From positions 1-9,507 of the forward strand of contig BOCC01000087.1 of the NCBI GenBank assembly GCA_026002715.1: DNA of 9,507 bases, read 5' to 3'. The DNA comes from Synergistales bacterium (GTDB lineage: Bacteria; Synergistota; Synergistia; Synergistales; Aminobacteriaceae). The position numbers and the translations under genes were made by a program. Under the pieces are notes generated by a model. It was not told the DNA's origin and made no database searches. It saw only the letters and a program-made list of their open reading frames with translations. Within the stretch, counting starts at the first letter, position 1. Each line of letters starts with the position of its first letter. Below, one piece after another: positions 1 through 7,337 of this stretch.

Positions 1-633
1 CAATAACCGCTGACGCTATGCATTGCCAAAAAGAAACTTGTGAAAAGATAATAAAGCAAGGCGGAAATTATTGTTTTGGGCTGAAAGAAAACCAAAAGAC
101 ATTTTATGACGATGTGAAGCTTTTTATAGAAAATCCGCCAAGTTCTGACAACATCGAAATTTTTACCGCACCTACAGAAAAAGGACACGGGCGCGTAGAA
201 ACACGTCGTTGTTATAAAGTTCATGACATATCGTGGCTTGAAAACCGTCAGGAATGGGCAGGTTTGAATACAGTTTTCGCTGTTGAGCACATAGTTGAAA
301 CAAAGCATAAAACTACGCAAGAAATAAATTACTACATTTCAAGCCTTGCTGAAACGCCTGAAAAACTGATGCAAATCACCCGTGAACACTGGAAAATAGA
401 AAGTTTGCATTGGATTCTTGACGTAGTGTTTTCGGAAGATGAGTGTCGTTTGGAATCTGAGGAGTCCAATAAAACGCTGAATTCATTCAGAAAACTTGCA
501 CTTCATCGTACACCGAACATATGTCAAATCTAACAAACTGAAAATTAGCGGTAAACAGAGTATCTTGAAAGCTATGCTTGACGAAAACTACCTCTTTCAG
601 ATAATTGGGAATTTTTCAAGTGAAAGTTTATGA
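1..633 (+). pseudogene. ISAs1-family transposase, 5'-truncated by window edge and frameshifted
   Basis: This is the C-terminal part of a DDE transposase of the ISAs1 (H-repeat) family. The frame is open to the left edge and begins ITADA just before the Met codon at 18; the Asp at 12-14 is the likely second catalytic acid. Family hallmarks follow: GLKENQKT, EKGHGRVETRRCY, YYISSL, and the catalytic block HWKIESLHWILDVVFSEDECR with its Glu at 399-401. Two lesions are visible. The usual IENSLHW reads IESLHW, an in-frame loss of one codon. After LALH the frame ends at 531-533, but the frame one base later (505-633) continues naturally as IVHRTYVKSNKLK and on to a TGA. A single extra base near 504 therefore broke the gene. 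It is clearly AT-richer than the genes to its right, which fits horizontal origin. I could not assign the terminal inverted repeat. The family call is firm; the gene is very likely inactive. Confidence 0.88.
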
Positions 634-661
634 AACGGCCGTGATAGCCATATTGTGATAT

Positions 662-690
662 TTGACTTTACTTTTTTATGATATTATGAT
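662..690 (+). promoter_or_regulatory. Sigma-70 promoter for operon 1
   Basis: The -35 box TTGACT (662-667) and the -10 box TATGAT (685-690) are exactly 17 bp apart, and each differs by one base from the consensus. Transcription would start near 697, giving a leader of about 120 nt before the binding-protein gene. The -35 box lies only about 30 bp after the broken transposase, so the IS end could contribute to or affect this promoter. The assignment is by pattern only. Confidence 0.6.
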
Positions 691-705
691 AAAGTATTAT
701 CATAA
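684..705 (+). promoter_or_regulatory. Perfect palindrome over the -10 box, candidate operator
   Basis: TTATGATAA (684-692) and TTATCATAA (697-705) are perfect inverted arms of 9 bp with a 4-nt AGTA spacer. A third half-site, TTATGATA, precedes them in direct orientation at 676-683. The palindrome covers the -10 box and the expected transcription start, which is where a dimeric repressor would block RNA polymerase. The AT-rich arms make a stable RNA hairpin less likely than a protein-binding site. I cannot name the regulator, and none is encoded in the window. Confidence 0.5.
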
Positions 706-744
706 GTAAGGAAGAAAAGTAAGTAAGTAAGCAAGTAAGTAAGT
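703..744 (+). repeat. AAGT tetranucleotide repeat tract in the leader
   Basis: Positions 717-744 contain seven tandem 4-bp units: three AAGT, one AAGC, then three AAGT. A shorter run (AAGTAAG) at 704-710 is separated from it by a purine-rich spacer. The tract lies between the predicted transcription start and the ATG at 817. Tandem tetranucleotides are prone to slippage during replication, so leader length could vary between cells. Whether that affects expression is unknown. Confidence 0.8.
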
Positions 745-749
745 AGGTT

Positions 750-780
750 GCGTTTTTAAAAATCTATGCGAATAAAACGC
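750..780 (+). repeat. Short inverted repeat in the leader
   Basis: GCGTTTT (750-756) and AAAACGC (774-780) form perfect 7-bp arms around a 17-nt loop, 36 nt before the start codon. There is no U tract, so it is not a terminator. It could form a weak leader hairpin, but chance occurrence is possible. Confidence 0.35.
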
Positions 781-816
781 GGAATTTGACAGTGAAAAGA
801 AAGGCAGGAAACTGAG

Positions 817-1674
817 ATGATTGTGTTTTGCAAAATTTATCGCAAATATCTGGCCGTGATTTTGGCCGCCGTGTTGGTTTTTTCTATGACGCCTCTCGCA
901 GGCGAGGCGGCGGGAAGCCGTTTGGAGAATATTCTGGCTCGCGGGACCATCGATGTCGCCACGGAGCCCTATTTCGCGCCAAACGAATTTATCGACCCGT
1001 CCAAACAGGGCGACGCGCGTTACGTAGGCAGTGATATCGAGTTCGCTAAATACATCGCCGGGAAATTGGGCGTGAAACTTCGTATAGTCCCTGTCGAATT
1101 TTCCGCCGTGCTTATAGGCGTCACCGAGGGTAAATACGATCTCGCCATCTCTTCTCTGGCGTACACCCCCGCGCGGGCTCAGGCCATGAACCTCTCCAAA
1201 GGCTATTATTTCTCCAAAAGCGACCAAGGCCACGGGCTTTTGGTGCGGAAGACCGATCTGCCGTCGGTGACGGGGCCGGAGTCCTGCGCGGGCAAAGTCG
1301 TCGTCGCTCAGAGCGGTTCGCTTCAGGAGCTTTTTGTAAACGAGCAAATCCCGTCTTATAAGGAGTTTAAACGCGTATCCTCTACCCCCGATGGCTTTTT
1401 GATGGTGCAGGAAAAGAAGGCGGACGTGTGCGTCACCTCCAAGAAAACCGCCGAGCTATACATCGCGGCCAACAAAGAATGTGGTCTCGCTCTCGTGCCG
1501 AACTTCACCTTCGCTCAGGACGAGGAGACGCTTGGCACCCGTATCGGCATTCCTCCGGGCGAGACGGAGCTCACCGAGCGTATAAACCAAATCGTTGACG
1601 AAGTGGTGAAAAACGGCGTTTACGAGAAGTGGTACGACGAATACTCCGAGTACGCGGCCAGTCTTGGGCTTTAA
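817..1674 (+). CDS. ABC transporter substrate-binding protein, amino-acid type (SBP family 3)
   Basis: This 285-residue protein should capture a small amino-acid-like ligand in the periplasm and deliver it to the permease encoded next. Residues 1-33 form a Sec signal peptide (basic start, hydrophobic core LAVILAAVLVF, likely cleavage around AGEAA), with no lipobox Cys. The family 3 fold is shown by VATEPYFAPNEF (47-58), YVGSDIEFAKYI (69-80), YDLAIS (107-112) and YTPARAQAMNLSKGYY (116-131). Aligned by eye with E. coli GlnH, the carboxylate-binding Arg75 matches R120, Asp10 matches E50, Phe13 matches F53 and Phe50 matches F95. The ammonium-binding Asp157 matches S208 in ADVCVTS, and Thr70 matches A115. 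The ligand may therefore lack a free alpha-amino group. The start is the ATG with AGGA at 806-809, 7 nt upstream. It is the first gene of a four-gene operon ending in an AbgB-like hydrolase. The family is certain; the ligand is inferred. Confidence 0.92.
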   Translation: MIVFCKIYRKYLAVILAAVLVFSMTPLAGEAAGSRLENILARGTIDVATEPYFAPNEFIDPSKQGDARYVGSDIEFAKYIAGKLGVKLRIVPVEFSAVLIGVTEGKYDLAISSLAYTPARAQAMNLSKGYYFSKSDQGHGLLVRKTDLPSVTGPESCAGKVVVAQSGSLQELFVNEQIPSYKEFKRVSSTPDGFLMVQEKKADVCVTSKKTAELYIAANKECGLALVPNFTFAQDEETLGTRIGIPPGETELTERINQIVDEVVKNGVYEKWYDEYSEYAASLGL

Positions 1675-1686
1675 CAAGGTCTAAAA

Positions 1687-2361
1687 TTGAAACTGCTCGA
1701 AACGGTGGCCGGGCTGTGGCAAAAATATTATTACGTCTATCTCGGCGGACTCTGGGGCACAATATGGCTTTCCGCCGTTTCGGTAGCCGCGGCGACGGTT
1801 ATCGGTACGGCGATAGCGTTGATGAAACTTTCCGGCGTCAGGGTTTTAGACTGGATTACGCGCGTTTATGTAGGGATATTGCGGGGAACCCCCATCCTTC
1901 TTCAGCTTTATTTCTTCTGGATTCTTCTCCCAAAGGCCGTTCCCTTCGAGCTTTCGGACACGGCTTGCATTATCGTGGCGCTTATCGTCAACGCCAGCGC
2001 TTACGTGGCGGAGGTTATCAGGGCGGGAATACAGGCGGTGGACGCCGGCCAGACCGAGGCCGCTAAAAGCCTCGGCATGCGCCCGCGAAACGTTATGCTG
2101 CGCGTCGTTATGCCGCAGGCCGTCAAAAACATACTCCCGGCGCTCGGCAACGAGTACGTCACGATGATAAAGCAGACTTCCTTGGCTTCGGTGTTTTTTG
2201 TGGAAGAACTTATGACTTCCTACAAAACCGTGCAGTCCGCGACGTTTCTGGCGCTTCCGTCCCTGATTATCGTGGGGTTTATCTATCTGATTCTGATAAC
2301 GGTTCTTACAAAGGCTTTGGATTTATTTGAGAGGAGGCTCCAAAAAAGTGAGCGCAGATAG
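1687..2361 (+). CDS. Amino-acid ABC transporter permease (HisM/GlnP type)
   Basis: This 224-residue inner-membrane permease forms the channel of the importer. It has about five hydrophobic segments (roughly residues 24-46, 58-83, 92-112, 150-172 and 188-210). The RGTP motif at 66-69 is typical of polar amino-acid permeases. The cytoplasmic EAA loop, which docks the ATPase, is present in [19 protein letters not shown] and continues through [17 protein letters not shown]. The start is a TTG at 1687 with AAGGT at 1676-1680, six nt upstream; the next Met is near residue 46, beyond the first membrane segment. The gene begins 12 nt after the binding-protein gene, and its end overlaps the ATPase start. 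With only one permease gene in the operon, the pore is probably a homodimer. Confidence 0.92.
   Translation: MKLLETVAGLWQKYYYVYLGGLWGTIWLSAVSVAAATVIGTAIALMKLSGVRVLDWITRVYVGILRGTPILLQLYFFWILLPKAVPFELSDTACIIVALIVNASAYVAEVIRAGIQAVDAGQTEAAKSLGMRPRNVMLRVVMPQAVKNILPALGNEYVTMIKQTSLASVFFVEELMTSYKTVQSATFLALPSLIIVGFIYLILITVLTKALDLFERRLQKSERR
2333..2350 (+). promoter_or_regulatory. Ribosome binding site and GTG start deciding the ATPase N-terminus
   Basis: A strong GGAGG at 2333-2337 is followed after 10 nt by GTG at 2348-2350. The upstream in-frame TTG at 2327 overlaps this site and has no ribosome binding site of its own. The site lies inside the permease gene, so translation of the two subunits is likely coupled. 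Confidence 0.7.
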
Positions 2362-3118
2362 CATTAAATTGGGCGGGAAAATTAAACCGCGCGTTCTGAT
2401 CAAAGTAGAAAATCTCAACAAATCTTTCGGAGACCTGAAGGTTTTGCGAAACATCAGCGAAAGCATTCACGAAGGGGAGGTCGTCTCCATCATAGGCCCG
2501 TCCGGCAGCGGCAAAAGCACGTTTCTCAGGTGCCTCAACCTGCTCGAGCGGCCGAGCAGCGGACGGGTGATCTTCGAGGACGTGGACATCTCCGGCAAAA
2601 AGGTGGATATAGTTAAGCACCGCCAAAAAATAGGCATGGTCTTTCAGCAGTTCAATGTTTTTCCTCACCTGACCGTCACGGAGAATATCACCCTCGCCCC
2701 AACTCTGGAGAAAAACATCTCCAAAGCGGACGCGAGGCGCCGCGCGCACGAGCTTTTAGAACGGGTTGGGCTTTTGGATAAAAAGGACGAATATCCCTCC
2801 CGGCTTTCCGGCGGACAAAAACAACGGCTCGCTATCGTCCGCGCTCTCGCGATGAACCCTGACGTTATCCTTTTTGACGAGCCCACGAGCGCGCTCGACC
2901 CTGAAATGGTGGGTGAGGTCTTAGACGTCATACGCTCTCTCGCGGAGTCCGGCATGACTATCCTAATTGTAACTCACGAAATGGGTTTTGCGAGAGAGGT
3001 CAGCGACCGCGTTTTCTTTATGGACGGGGGCGCGATTCGCGAGCAGGGCAGGCCGGAGGAAATATTTTTTCACGCGCGTGACCCTCGCACGGCGGAATTT
3101 CTGAGCATGGTATTGTAA
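2348..3118 (+). CDS. Amino-acid ABC transporter ATP-binding protein (GlnQ/HisP type)
   Basis: This is the cytoplasmic ATPase that powers the importer, 256 residues from the GTG start, the usual size for the family. All key motifs are intact: Walker [10 protein letters not shown] (50-58), Q-loop Gln100-Gln101 in [12 protein letters not shown], signature LSGGQKQR (153-160), Walker B VILFDEP (173-179) followed by TSALDPE with the D-loop, and the switch His210 in VTHEMGFA. The C-terminal GRPEEIF and DPRTAEFL are typical of polar amino-acid importers. The family's common AIARALAM reads AIVRALAM, a mild change. Its start overlaps the permease gene by 14 nt. The hydrolase gene follows 25 nt after its stop, so all four genes probably share one transcript. 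Confidence 0.93.
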   Translation: MSADSIKLGGKIKPRVLIKVENLNKSFGDLKVLRNISESIHEGEVVSIIGPSGSGKSTFLRCLNLLERPSSGRVIFEDVDISGKKVDIVKHRQKIGMVFQQFNVFPHLTVTENITLAPTLEKNISKADARRRAHELLERVGLLDKKDEYPSRLSGGQKQRLAIVRALAMNPDVILFDEPTSALDPEMVGEVLDVIRSLAESGMTILIVTHEMGFAREVSDRVFFMDGGAIREQGRPEEIFFHARDPRTAEFLSMVL

Positions 3119-3143
3119 ACAAGCGCGGGGGGAAATCGCTAAA

Positions 3144-4589
3144 ATGAGAGATTTAGAGCAAATAGAAAAAATTATCGAGAAAAAACAGGCTCTGCTTTTG
3201 GACGTGAGCCATAAAATATGGGGTTTCGCCGAGCTGCCCTACGCTGAGACGCGCTCCTGCGCTCTGCTATGCGAAACGCTCCGCAAAGAGGGCTTCACGG
3301 TGGAGGAGGGGGTCGCTGAGATGCCCACGTCTTTCACGGGTACATTTATCAACGGCGCCGGAAAGCCCGTCATGGGGTTTCTCGGCGAGTTCGACGCGCT
3401 CGACATCCTGAGTCAGGAAGCCGGAAATCCCGTCAGATGCCCCGTAAAAGAAGGCTTTCCAGGACATGGCTGCGGACATAACGCGCTGGGAGCGGGGTCG
3501 CTCGGGGCGGCGATTGCCCTCAAAGAATATCTGATGGCGAACGGCAAGCCCGGTACGGTCGTCTATTACGGCTGCGCCGCCGAGGAGGGCGCCGGGGCAA
3601 AACAGTTCATGGCGCGCGCGGGTCTGTTCGACAGCGTCGATTTTATCTACACCTGGCATCCCGCCAACCATAGCGGCGTGGACGGCAAGGGCTCTAACGC
3701 CATCATGGGCGCCAATTTCGAGTTCACGGGAGTGACATCTCACGCCGGAGGCAGTCCTCACCTCGGACGGAGCGCGTTAGACGCCGCCGAGCTGATGAGC
3801 GTGGGGGTCAACTATCTTAGAGAACATACCATCGACAAGGCCCGTATTCATTACGCCTACGCGGACGCGGGCGGCGTATCGCCAAACGTGGTTCAGGACC
3901 GCACCCTTGTCAAATACGAGGTCCGTTCTCCAAAGATCGCCCAGGTCAAAGAACTGTTCGGGCGGGTGGTCGACGTGGCCCGCGGAGCCGCCCTCATGTC
4001 GGGGACGGTGATGAAATACGAAATAACCTTCGCCTTTTCCGACTATATCCCAAACGACGCGCTGGCCAAAGTCGCCGGCGAGTGCATGAAAGAAGTCGGC
4101 GCGCCAAAATGGGACGACGAGGATTACGCGTTGGCAAAGGCGTTTTTGGACACTTACAATGAGGAGACCTTGCGCGGCATAAGAGAACAGGCTGCTGAGC
4201 TTTACGGCTCGGACAGAGTGGATGAGGTTCTGGCAAAGCCCTTGGACGACGCGGTCCAACCCTACGACCCCTCCGACGCCAAAATCGTCAGCGGCGGCTC
4301 CACCGACGTTGGCGACGTCACCTACGCCGCACCCACGCTGAACCTGCGCGTAGCGACGGCCTGTATCGGCAACGTAGGGCATACTTGGCAGACGACCGCT
4401 CAGGCGGGCAGCAGGCTCGCGGACAAAGGATTGCTGACGGCGGCGAAGGTTCTGGCTCTTTCCGCCATCCGCACGATGGACAGGCCGGACGTTATAGCCC
4501 GAGCCAAAGAGCTCGTCCTCCGGCAAAACGGCGGCAAATACGTATGCCCGTTGCCCGATACCCTGCATCCTCCGGTCGGGCGATACTGA
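3144..4589 (+). CDS. abgB: M20 family amidohydrolase, AbgB type (p-aminobenzoyl-glutamate hydrolase subunit B-like)
   Basis: This 481-residue metallopeptidase has the same length as E. coli AbgB, which with AbgA cleaves p-aminobenzoyl-glutamate, a folate breakdown product. Visible M20D features are GEFDAL (81-86), GHGCGHN (107-113) with its metal-binding His and Cys, the catalytic pair E147-E148 in CAAEEGAGAK, GVTSHAGGSPHLGRSALDAAEL (196-217) of the dimerization lid with H200, GGSTDVGDV (384-392), and GNVGHTWQTTAQ (409-420). No signal peptide is present, so it acts in the cytoplasm on imported substrate. The ribosome site is a G-rich run ending in GGA at 3131-3133, about 10 nt before the ATG. 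No abgA partner and no AbgT-type transporter are in the window; the gene sits behind an ABC importer instead. It may work as a homo-oligomer on an N-acyl or N-aroyl amino acid. The family is sure; the substrate is not. Confidence 0.9.
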   Translation: MRDLEQIEKIIEKKQALLLDVSHKIWGFAELPYAETRSCALLCETLRKEGFTVEEGVAEMPTSFTGTFINGAGKPVMGFLGEFDALDILSQEAGNPVRCPVKEGFPGHGCGHNALGAGSLGAAIALKEYLMANGKPGTVVYYGCAAEEGAGAKQFMARAGLFDSVDFIYTWHPANHSGVDGKGSNAIMGANFEFTGVTSHAGGSPHLGRSALDAAELMSVGVNYLREHTIDKARIHYAYADAGGVSPNVVQDRTLVKYEVRSPKIAQVKELFGRVVDVARGAALMSGTVMKYEITFAFSDYIPNDALAKVAGECMKEVGAPKWDDEDYALAKAFLDTYNEETLRGIREQAAELYGSDRVDEVLAKPLDDAVQPYDPSDAKIVSGGSTDVGDVTYAAPTLNLRVATACIGNVGHTWQTTAQAGSRLADKGLLTAAKVLALSAIRTMDRPDVIARAKELVLRQNGGKYVCPLPDTLHPPVGRY

Positions 4590-4592
4590 AAA

Positions 4593-4618
4593 CCGGACAA
4601 AAAGGATCTTTTGTCCGG
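4593..4618. terminator. Hairpin between convergent operons, likely shared terminator
   Basis: CCGGACAAAA (4593-4602) and TTTTGTCCGG (4609-4618) form a perfect 10-bp stem with a 6-nt loop. It lies 3 nt after the abgB stop and 40 nt beyond the ugd stop. On the minus strand the stem is followed by TTTTC; on the plus strand no U run follows, although the A/T part of the stem itself gives some Us. It is a better terminator for ugd than for abgB but can serve both. Confidence 0.65.
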
Positions 4619-4658
4619 CCCTGTCGATTGGCGCGCCGCCGCTCTTACGTTGCCGTTC

Positions 4659-6011
4659 CTACACTGCCGTTCTGCCGATGGAGTGATACCTGAACCCGGC
4701 CTTTTTCATCTCTAATAATGAATACAGGTTGCGCCCGTCGACAATCAGGCGGCTCTTCATGAGTTTGCCGACGCGCTCGAAGTCCAACTGACGGTAGACG
4801 TCCCACTCCGTGACCACGACAAGCGCGTCCGCGCCGTTTGCCGCGTCGTATGGGTCGTGCGTGTAGAGCAGACCCTGCCGCTCGCCAAGCGCATGGCGCG
4901 TCTCGTCTATGGCGCGCGGGTCGTGAGCCTGGACGCGGGCGCGGGCGTCTAAGAGGCTTTGAATAAGAGTCAAAGCCGGAGCTTCGCGGGTGTCCGACGT
5001 TTTGGGCTTGAAAGCCAGACCCCACAGAGCTATTACTTTCCCCTCCAGTCCTCCGTCTTCGGCAAAGCATGCGGACAGTTTCTCGTAAAGAATTTTTTTC
5101 TGACGGACGTTGACCTCGTCCACGGCCGTCAGTATAAGCGAGTCGTAGCCCGCGGCGCCCGCGAAGTCCCGGAGCGCCCGGACGTCTTTCGGGAAGCAGG
5201 AACCGCCGTAGCCGCAGCCGGCGTACAAAAACTTGCCGCCTATGCGGGAGTCTAAGGCCATGGCCTTACGGAGGCTGTCGACGTTGGCCCCCACGCGCTC
5301 GCAGATATTGGCCATCTCGTTCATAAATGAAACGCGGGTGGCCAGCATGGCGTTTGCGGCGTATTTTGTCATTTCGGCCGACGGAATATCCATGAATATG
5401 AGCTTCTCCGGTTCTGTGTAGGAGTATATAGCCGTCATTCGCTCTCTTGCCGCCTCGGAGTCCGCGCCGATAACCACGCGGTCCGGCTCCGTGAAGTCCC
5501 TGACCGCCGACCCCTCGCGCAAAAACTCAGGGTTTGACGCCATGACAAACTCGACGCCCGAGCCGCCAAGCTCTTCGTCTATCCATTTTTTAACCTTCGC
5601 GTTCGCGCCGACGGGCACTGTGGATTTTACGACCACCAGCATAGGCTCGGTGTTTTGCGGATCGGGCTTTGTGTTAGCTTTAAGGGCGTTGGCTATGTCG
5701 CGCGACGCCCGCTCGACGTAGGTCAAATCCGCGCCGCCGTCCGTGGCGGAGGGAGTGCCCACGCAGATAAAGCAAGCCTCCGCGCCGCTAAGGGCCTCCG
5801 CCATACAAGCCGTGAAGAACAGCCGGTTTTCCGCCATGTTGCGCTTCATCATATCCGACAGGCTTGGCTCGTAAAACGGGACTTCGCCTTTACGCAGAGT
5901 CTCGACCCTGCTCTCGTCCGAGTCCACGCATACCACGCTGTTCCCGAAAAGAGCGAGGCAAGTCCCCGTGGTCAGACCGACGTACCCCGAACCTATGACA
6001 ACAAGCTTCAC
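4659..6011 (-). CDS. ugd: UDP-glucose 6-dehydrogenase
   Basis: This 450-residue enzyme oxidizes UDP-glucose to UDP-glucuronate with two NAD+, supplying uronic acid for capsule, exopolysaccharide or lipid modification. The N-terminal Rossmann motif is GSGYVGLTTGTCLA (7-20). Also visible are FICVGTP (81-87), KSTVPVG with T131, SNPEFLREG (159-167) with the family's two Glu, K216 and N220 in TKYAANAMLA, and the catalytic Cys272 in GYGGSCFPKDVRAL with Asp276. The C-terminal NAD/sugar-binding domain contains LWGLAFKPKTSDTREAP. The start is GTG at 6011 with a GAGGAGAGGA ribosome site at 6018-6027. It begins 32 nt after dctM with no hairpin between them, so it is probably the last gene of the TRAP operon. 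No other sugar-nucleotide or glycosyltransferase gene is in the window, which makes this placement unusual. All active-site residues are present. Confidence 0.95.
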   Translation of the reverse strand: MKLVVIGSGYVGLTTGTCLALFGNSVVCVDSDESRVETLRKGEVPFYEPSLSDMMKRNMAENRLFFTACMAEALSGAEACFICVGTPSATDGGADLTYVERASRDIANALKANTKPDPQNTEPMLVVVKSTVPVGANAKVKKWIDEELGGSGVEFVMASNPEFLREGSAVRDFTEPDRVVIGADSEAARERMTAIYSYTEPEKLIFMDIPSAEMTKYAANAMLATRVSFMNEMANICERVGANVDSLRKAMALDSRIGGKFLYAGCGYGGSCFPKDVRALRDFAGAAGYDSLILTAVDEVNVRQKKILYEKLSACFAEDGGLEGKVIALWGLAFKPKTSDTREAPALTLIQSLLDARARVQAHDPRAIDETRHALGERQGLLYTHDPYDAANGADALVVVTEWDVYRQLDFERVGKLMKSRLIVDGRNLYSLLEMKKAGFRYHSIGRTAV

Positions 6012-6043
6012 TTATGAATCCTCTCCTCGCATACTTAGAATTC

Positions 6044-7324
6044 CTATCCAAACACCGCGTTCGGCAAAAATAGCACAATTTGCGGGAAGAACACCAAAGC
6101 CCCTACCAAAATCAGCAGCATAACATAAAATGGCATAGCCTCCCGCACGGTCTCCTCCGGCGTGCAGCCCATTATCTCGGACGTGGAGTAGAGCGCGACG
6201 CCGACAGGGGGCGTCATTATGCCGGCTGTGACCGTGGTCATCATCACGACGCCGAAATGCACCGGGTCGATGCCGAGCCTCGTTATGACGGGGATAAACA
6301 CGGGCGTCATGAGAAGCGCTATTACGCCGGTTTCTATGAACATCCCGGCTATTATCAAAATCACGATTATCAGGATGAGCAGAATGTGTTGGTTTGAGGT
6401 CAGGCCAAGCAGCACCTCGGCTATGGTCTGCGGTATACGCCCGAACACGATGGCGTAGCCGAACGTGCCGGACAGCCCCAAAATAAGCATCAAAACGCCC
6501 ACGTCCGCCAAAGTCTGCCGCGCCGTCTCCCAGAGCGTCTTCAGCGTCATCTCTTTATAGACCGCCATGCCCACAAATACGGCGTAGCCTGCCGCGAAAG
6601 CGCCGGACTCGGACGGCGTGAATATACCGAATCTGATTCCCGCTATCAGGATAAAGGGAAATATCAGCGCCCACATGTTTTGCCAAATGGCGCGGACGAC
6701 CTCGCCGAACTTGGGCGGGCGCGGGGACATCGGCATGTAGCCTCGTCTCTTTGACGTGATATGCACCGTAGCCATAAAAAACACCATCATCAAAAGGCCG
6801 GGTATCACCCCGCCGACAAAGAGCCTCCCTATAGAGACCTCTCCGACTGAGCCGTATATGACAAATCCCATGCTCGGCGGGATAGTGCACGTTATGAGGG
6901 AAGTCAGGCCGTTTATCGCCGCGCCGTAGCCCCTCGCGTAGCCCTGTTTTATCATGTCGGGGCCGAGTATGCGGCTTTCCATGACCGCGTCGGCGTTGGC
7001 GGAGCCGGACACGCCGCCCATCAGCGTGCTCATTATGACGCTCACCTGCGCGAGGCTGCCCGGCAAATGCCCCACAAGCACGCGCGAAAGGCTCACAAGG
7101 CGGGAGGTTATGCCGCTCGAGTTCATCAGGTTTCCCGCGAAGATAAACAGGGGGATAGCCAAAATAGTGAAGTTCTGCGTCTGGGCGACTATGCGCTGCA
7201 CGCTCACTACGACTGGAATATCCGGGTTGTTTACGATAAAGATGAACCCCGACAGGCCGATAGAAAACGCCACGGGCATACCCATAAACAGCAAAAACAA
7301 AAACACGGCGACCAATAAGACCAC
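6044..7324 (-). CDS. dctM: TRAP transporter large permease subunit (DctM)
   Basis: This is the large membrane subunit that couples sodium gradient to solute uptake in a TRAP transporter, in the inner membrane with DctQ. From the GTG start it has 426 residues, the family's normal size, and is hydrophobic throughout with about 12 membrane stretches. The DctM signature is clear: GGVSGSANADAVME (103-116), GYARGYGAAINGLTSLITCTIPPS (128-151), SIGRLFVGGVIPG (164-176), FTPSESGAFAAGYA (235-248), GMFIETGVIALLMTP (327-341) and the second-repeat GIMTPPVGVALY (368-379). The start chosen is GTG at 7324, with GAGGGGG at 7331-7337 six nt upstream. This leaves a 13-nt gap after dctQ, and the N-terminus then matches the short leader typical of DctM. 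A longer TTG-started version would overlap dctQ and lacks a ribosome site. Confidence 0.94.
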   Translation of the reverse strand: MVLLVAVFLFLLFMGMPVAFSIGLSGFIFIVNNPDIPVVVSVQRIVAQTQNFTILAIPLFIFAGNLMNSSGITSRLVSLSRVLVGHLPGSLAQVSVIMSTLMGGVSGSANADAVMESRILGPDMIKQGYARGYGAAINGLTSLITCTIPPSMGFVIYGSVGEVSIGRLFVGGVIPGLLMMVFFMATVHITSKRRGYMPMSPRPPKFGEVVRAIWQNMWALIFPFILIAGIRFGIFTPSESGAFAAGYAVFVGMAVYKEMTLKTLWETARQTLADVGVLMLILGLSGTFGYAIVFGRIPQTIAEVLLGLTSNQHILLILIIVILIIAGMFIETGVIALLMTPVFIPVITRLGIDPVHFGVVMMTTVTAGIMTPPVGVALYSTSEIMGCTPEETVREAMPFYVMLLILVGALVFFPQIVLFLPNAVFG

Positions 7325-7337
7325 AACCTCACCCCCT
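7322..7337 (-). promoter_or_regulatory. Ribosome binding site and GTG start of dctM
   Basis: On the minus strand GAGGGGG (7337-7331) precedes GTG (7324-7322) by 6 nt. The site lies immediately after the dctQ stop at 7340-7338, which supports tight coupling and decides for the shorter dctM reading. Confidence 0.7.

Noticed and set aside
703..744. Possible CRISPR array or direct-repeat cluster
   Set aside because: The repeats are contiguous 4-bp units without spacers; this is a simple sequence repeat.
786..791. TTGACA, a perfect -35 box just before the first gene of operon 1
   Set aside because: Its -10 box would fall at about 809-814, where GAAACT bears no resemblance to the consensus, and transcription would begin inside the coding start.
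700..1347. A 215-codon open frame on the minus strand
   Set aside because: It is antisense to the binding-protein gene, and its tail is only the translated AAGT repeat; no motif is present.
2327..2347. A TTG that would add 7 residues to the ATPase
   Set aside because: It overlaps the GGAGG ribosome site used by the GTG at 2348 and has no ribosome site of its own.
3777..4568. A 263-codon open frame on the minus strand
   Set aside because: It lies wholly antisense to abgB, which has full family motifs; the antisense protein has no recognizable domain and is a product of GC-rich codon bias.
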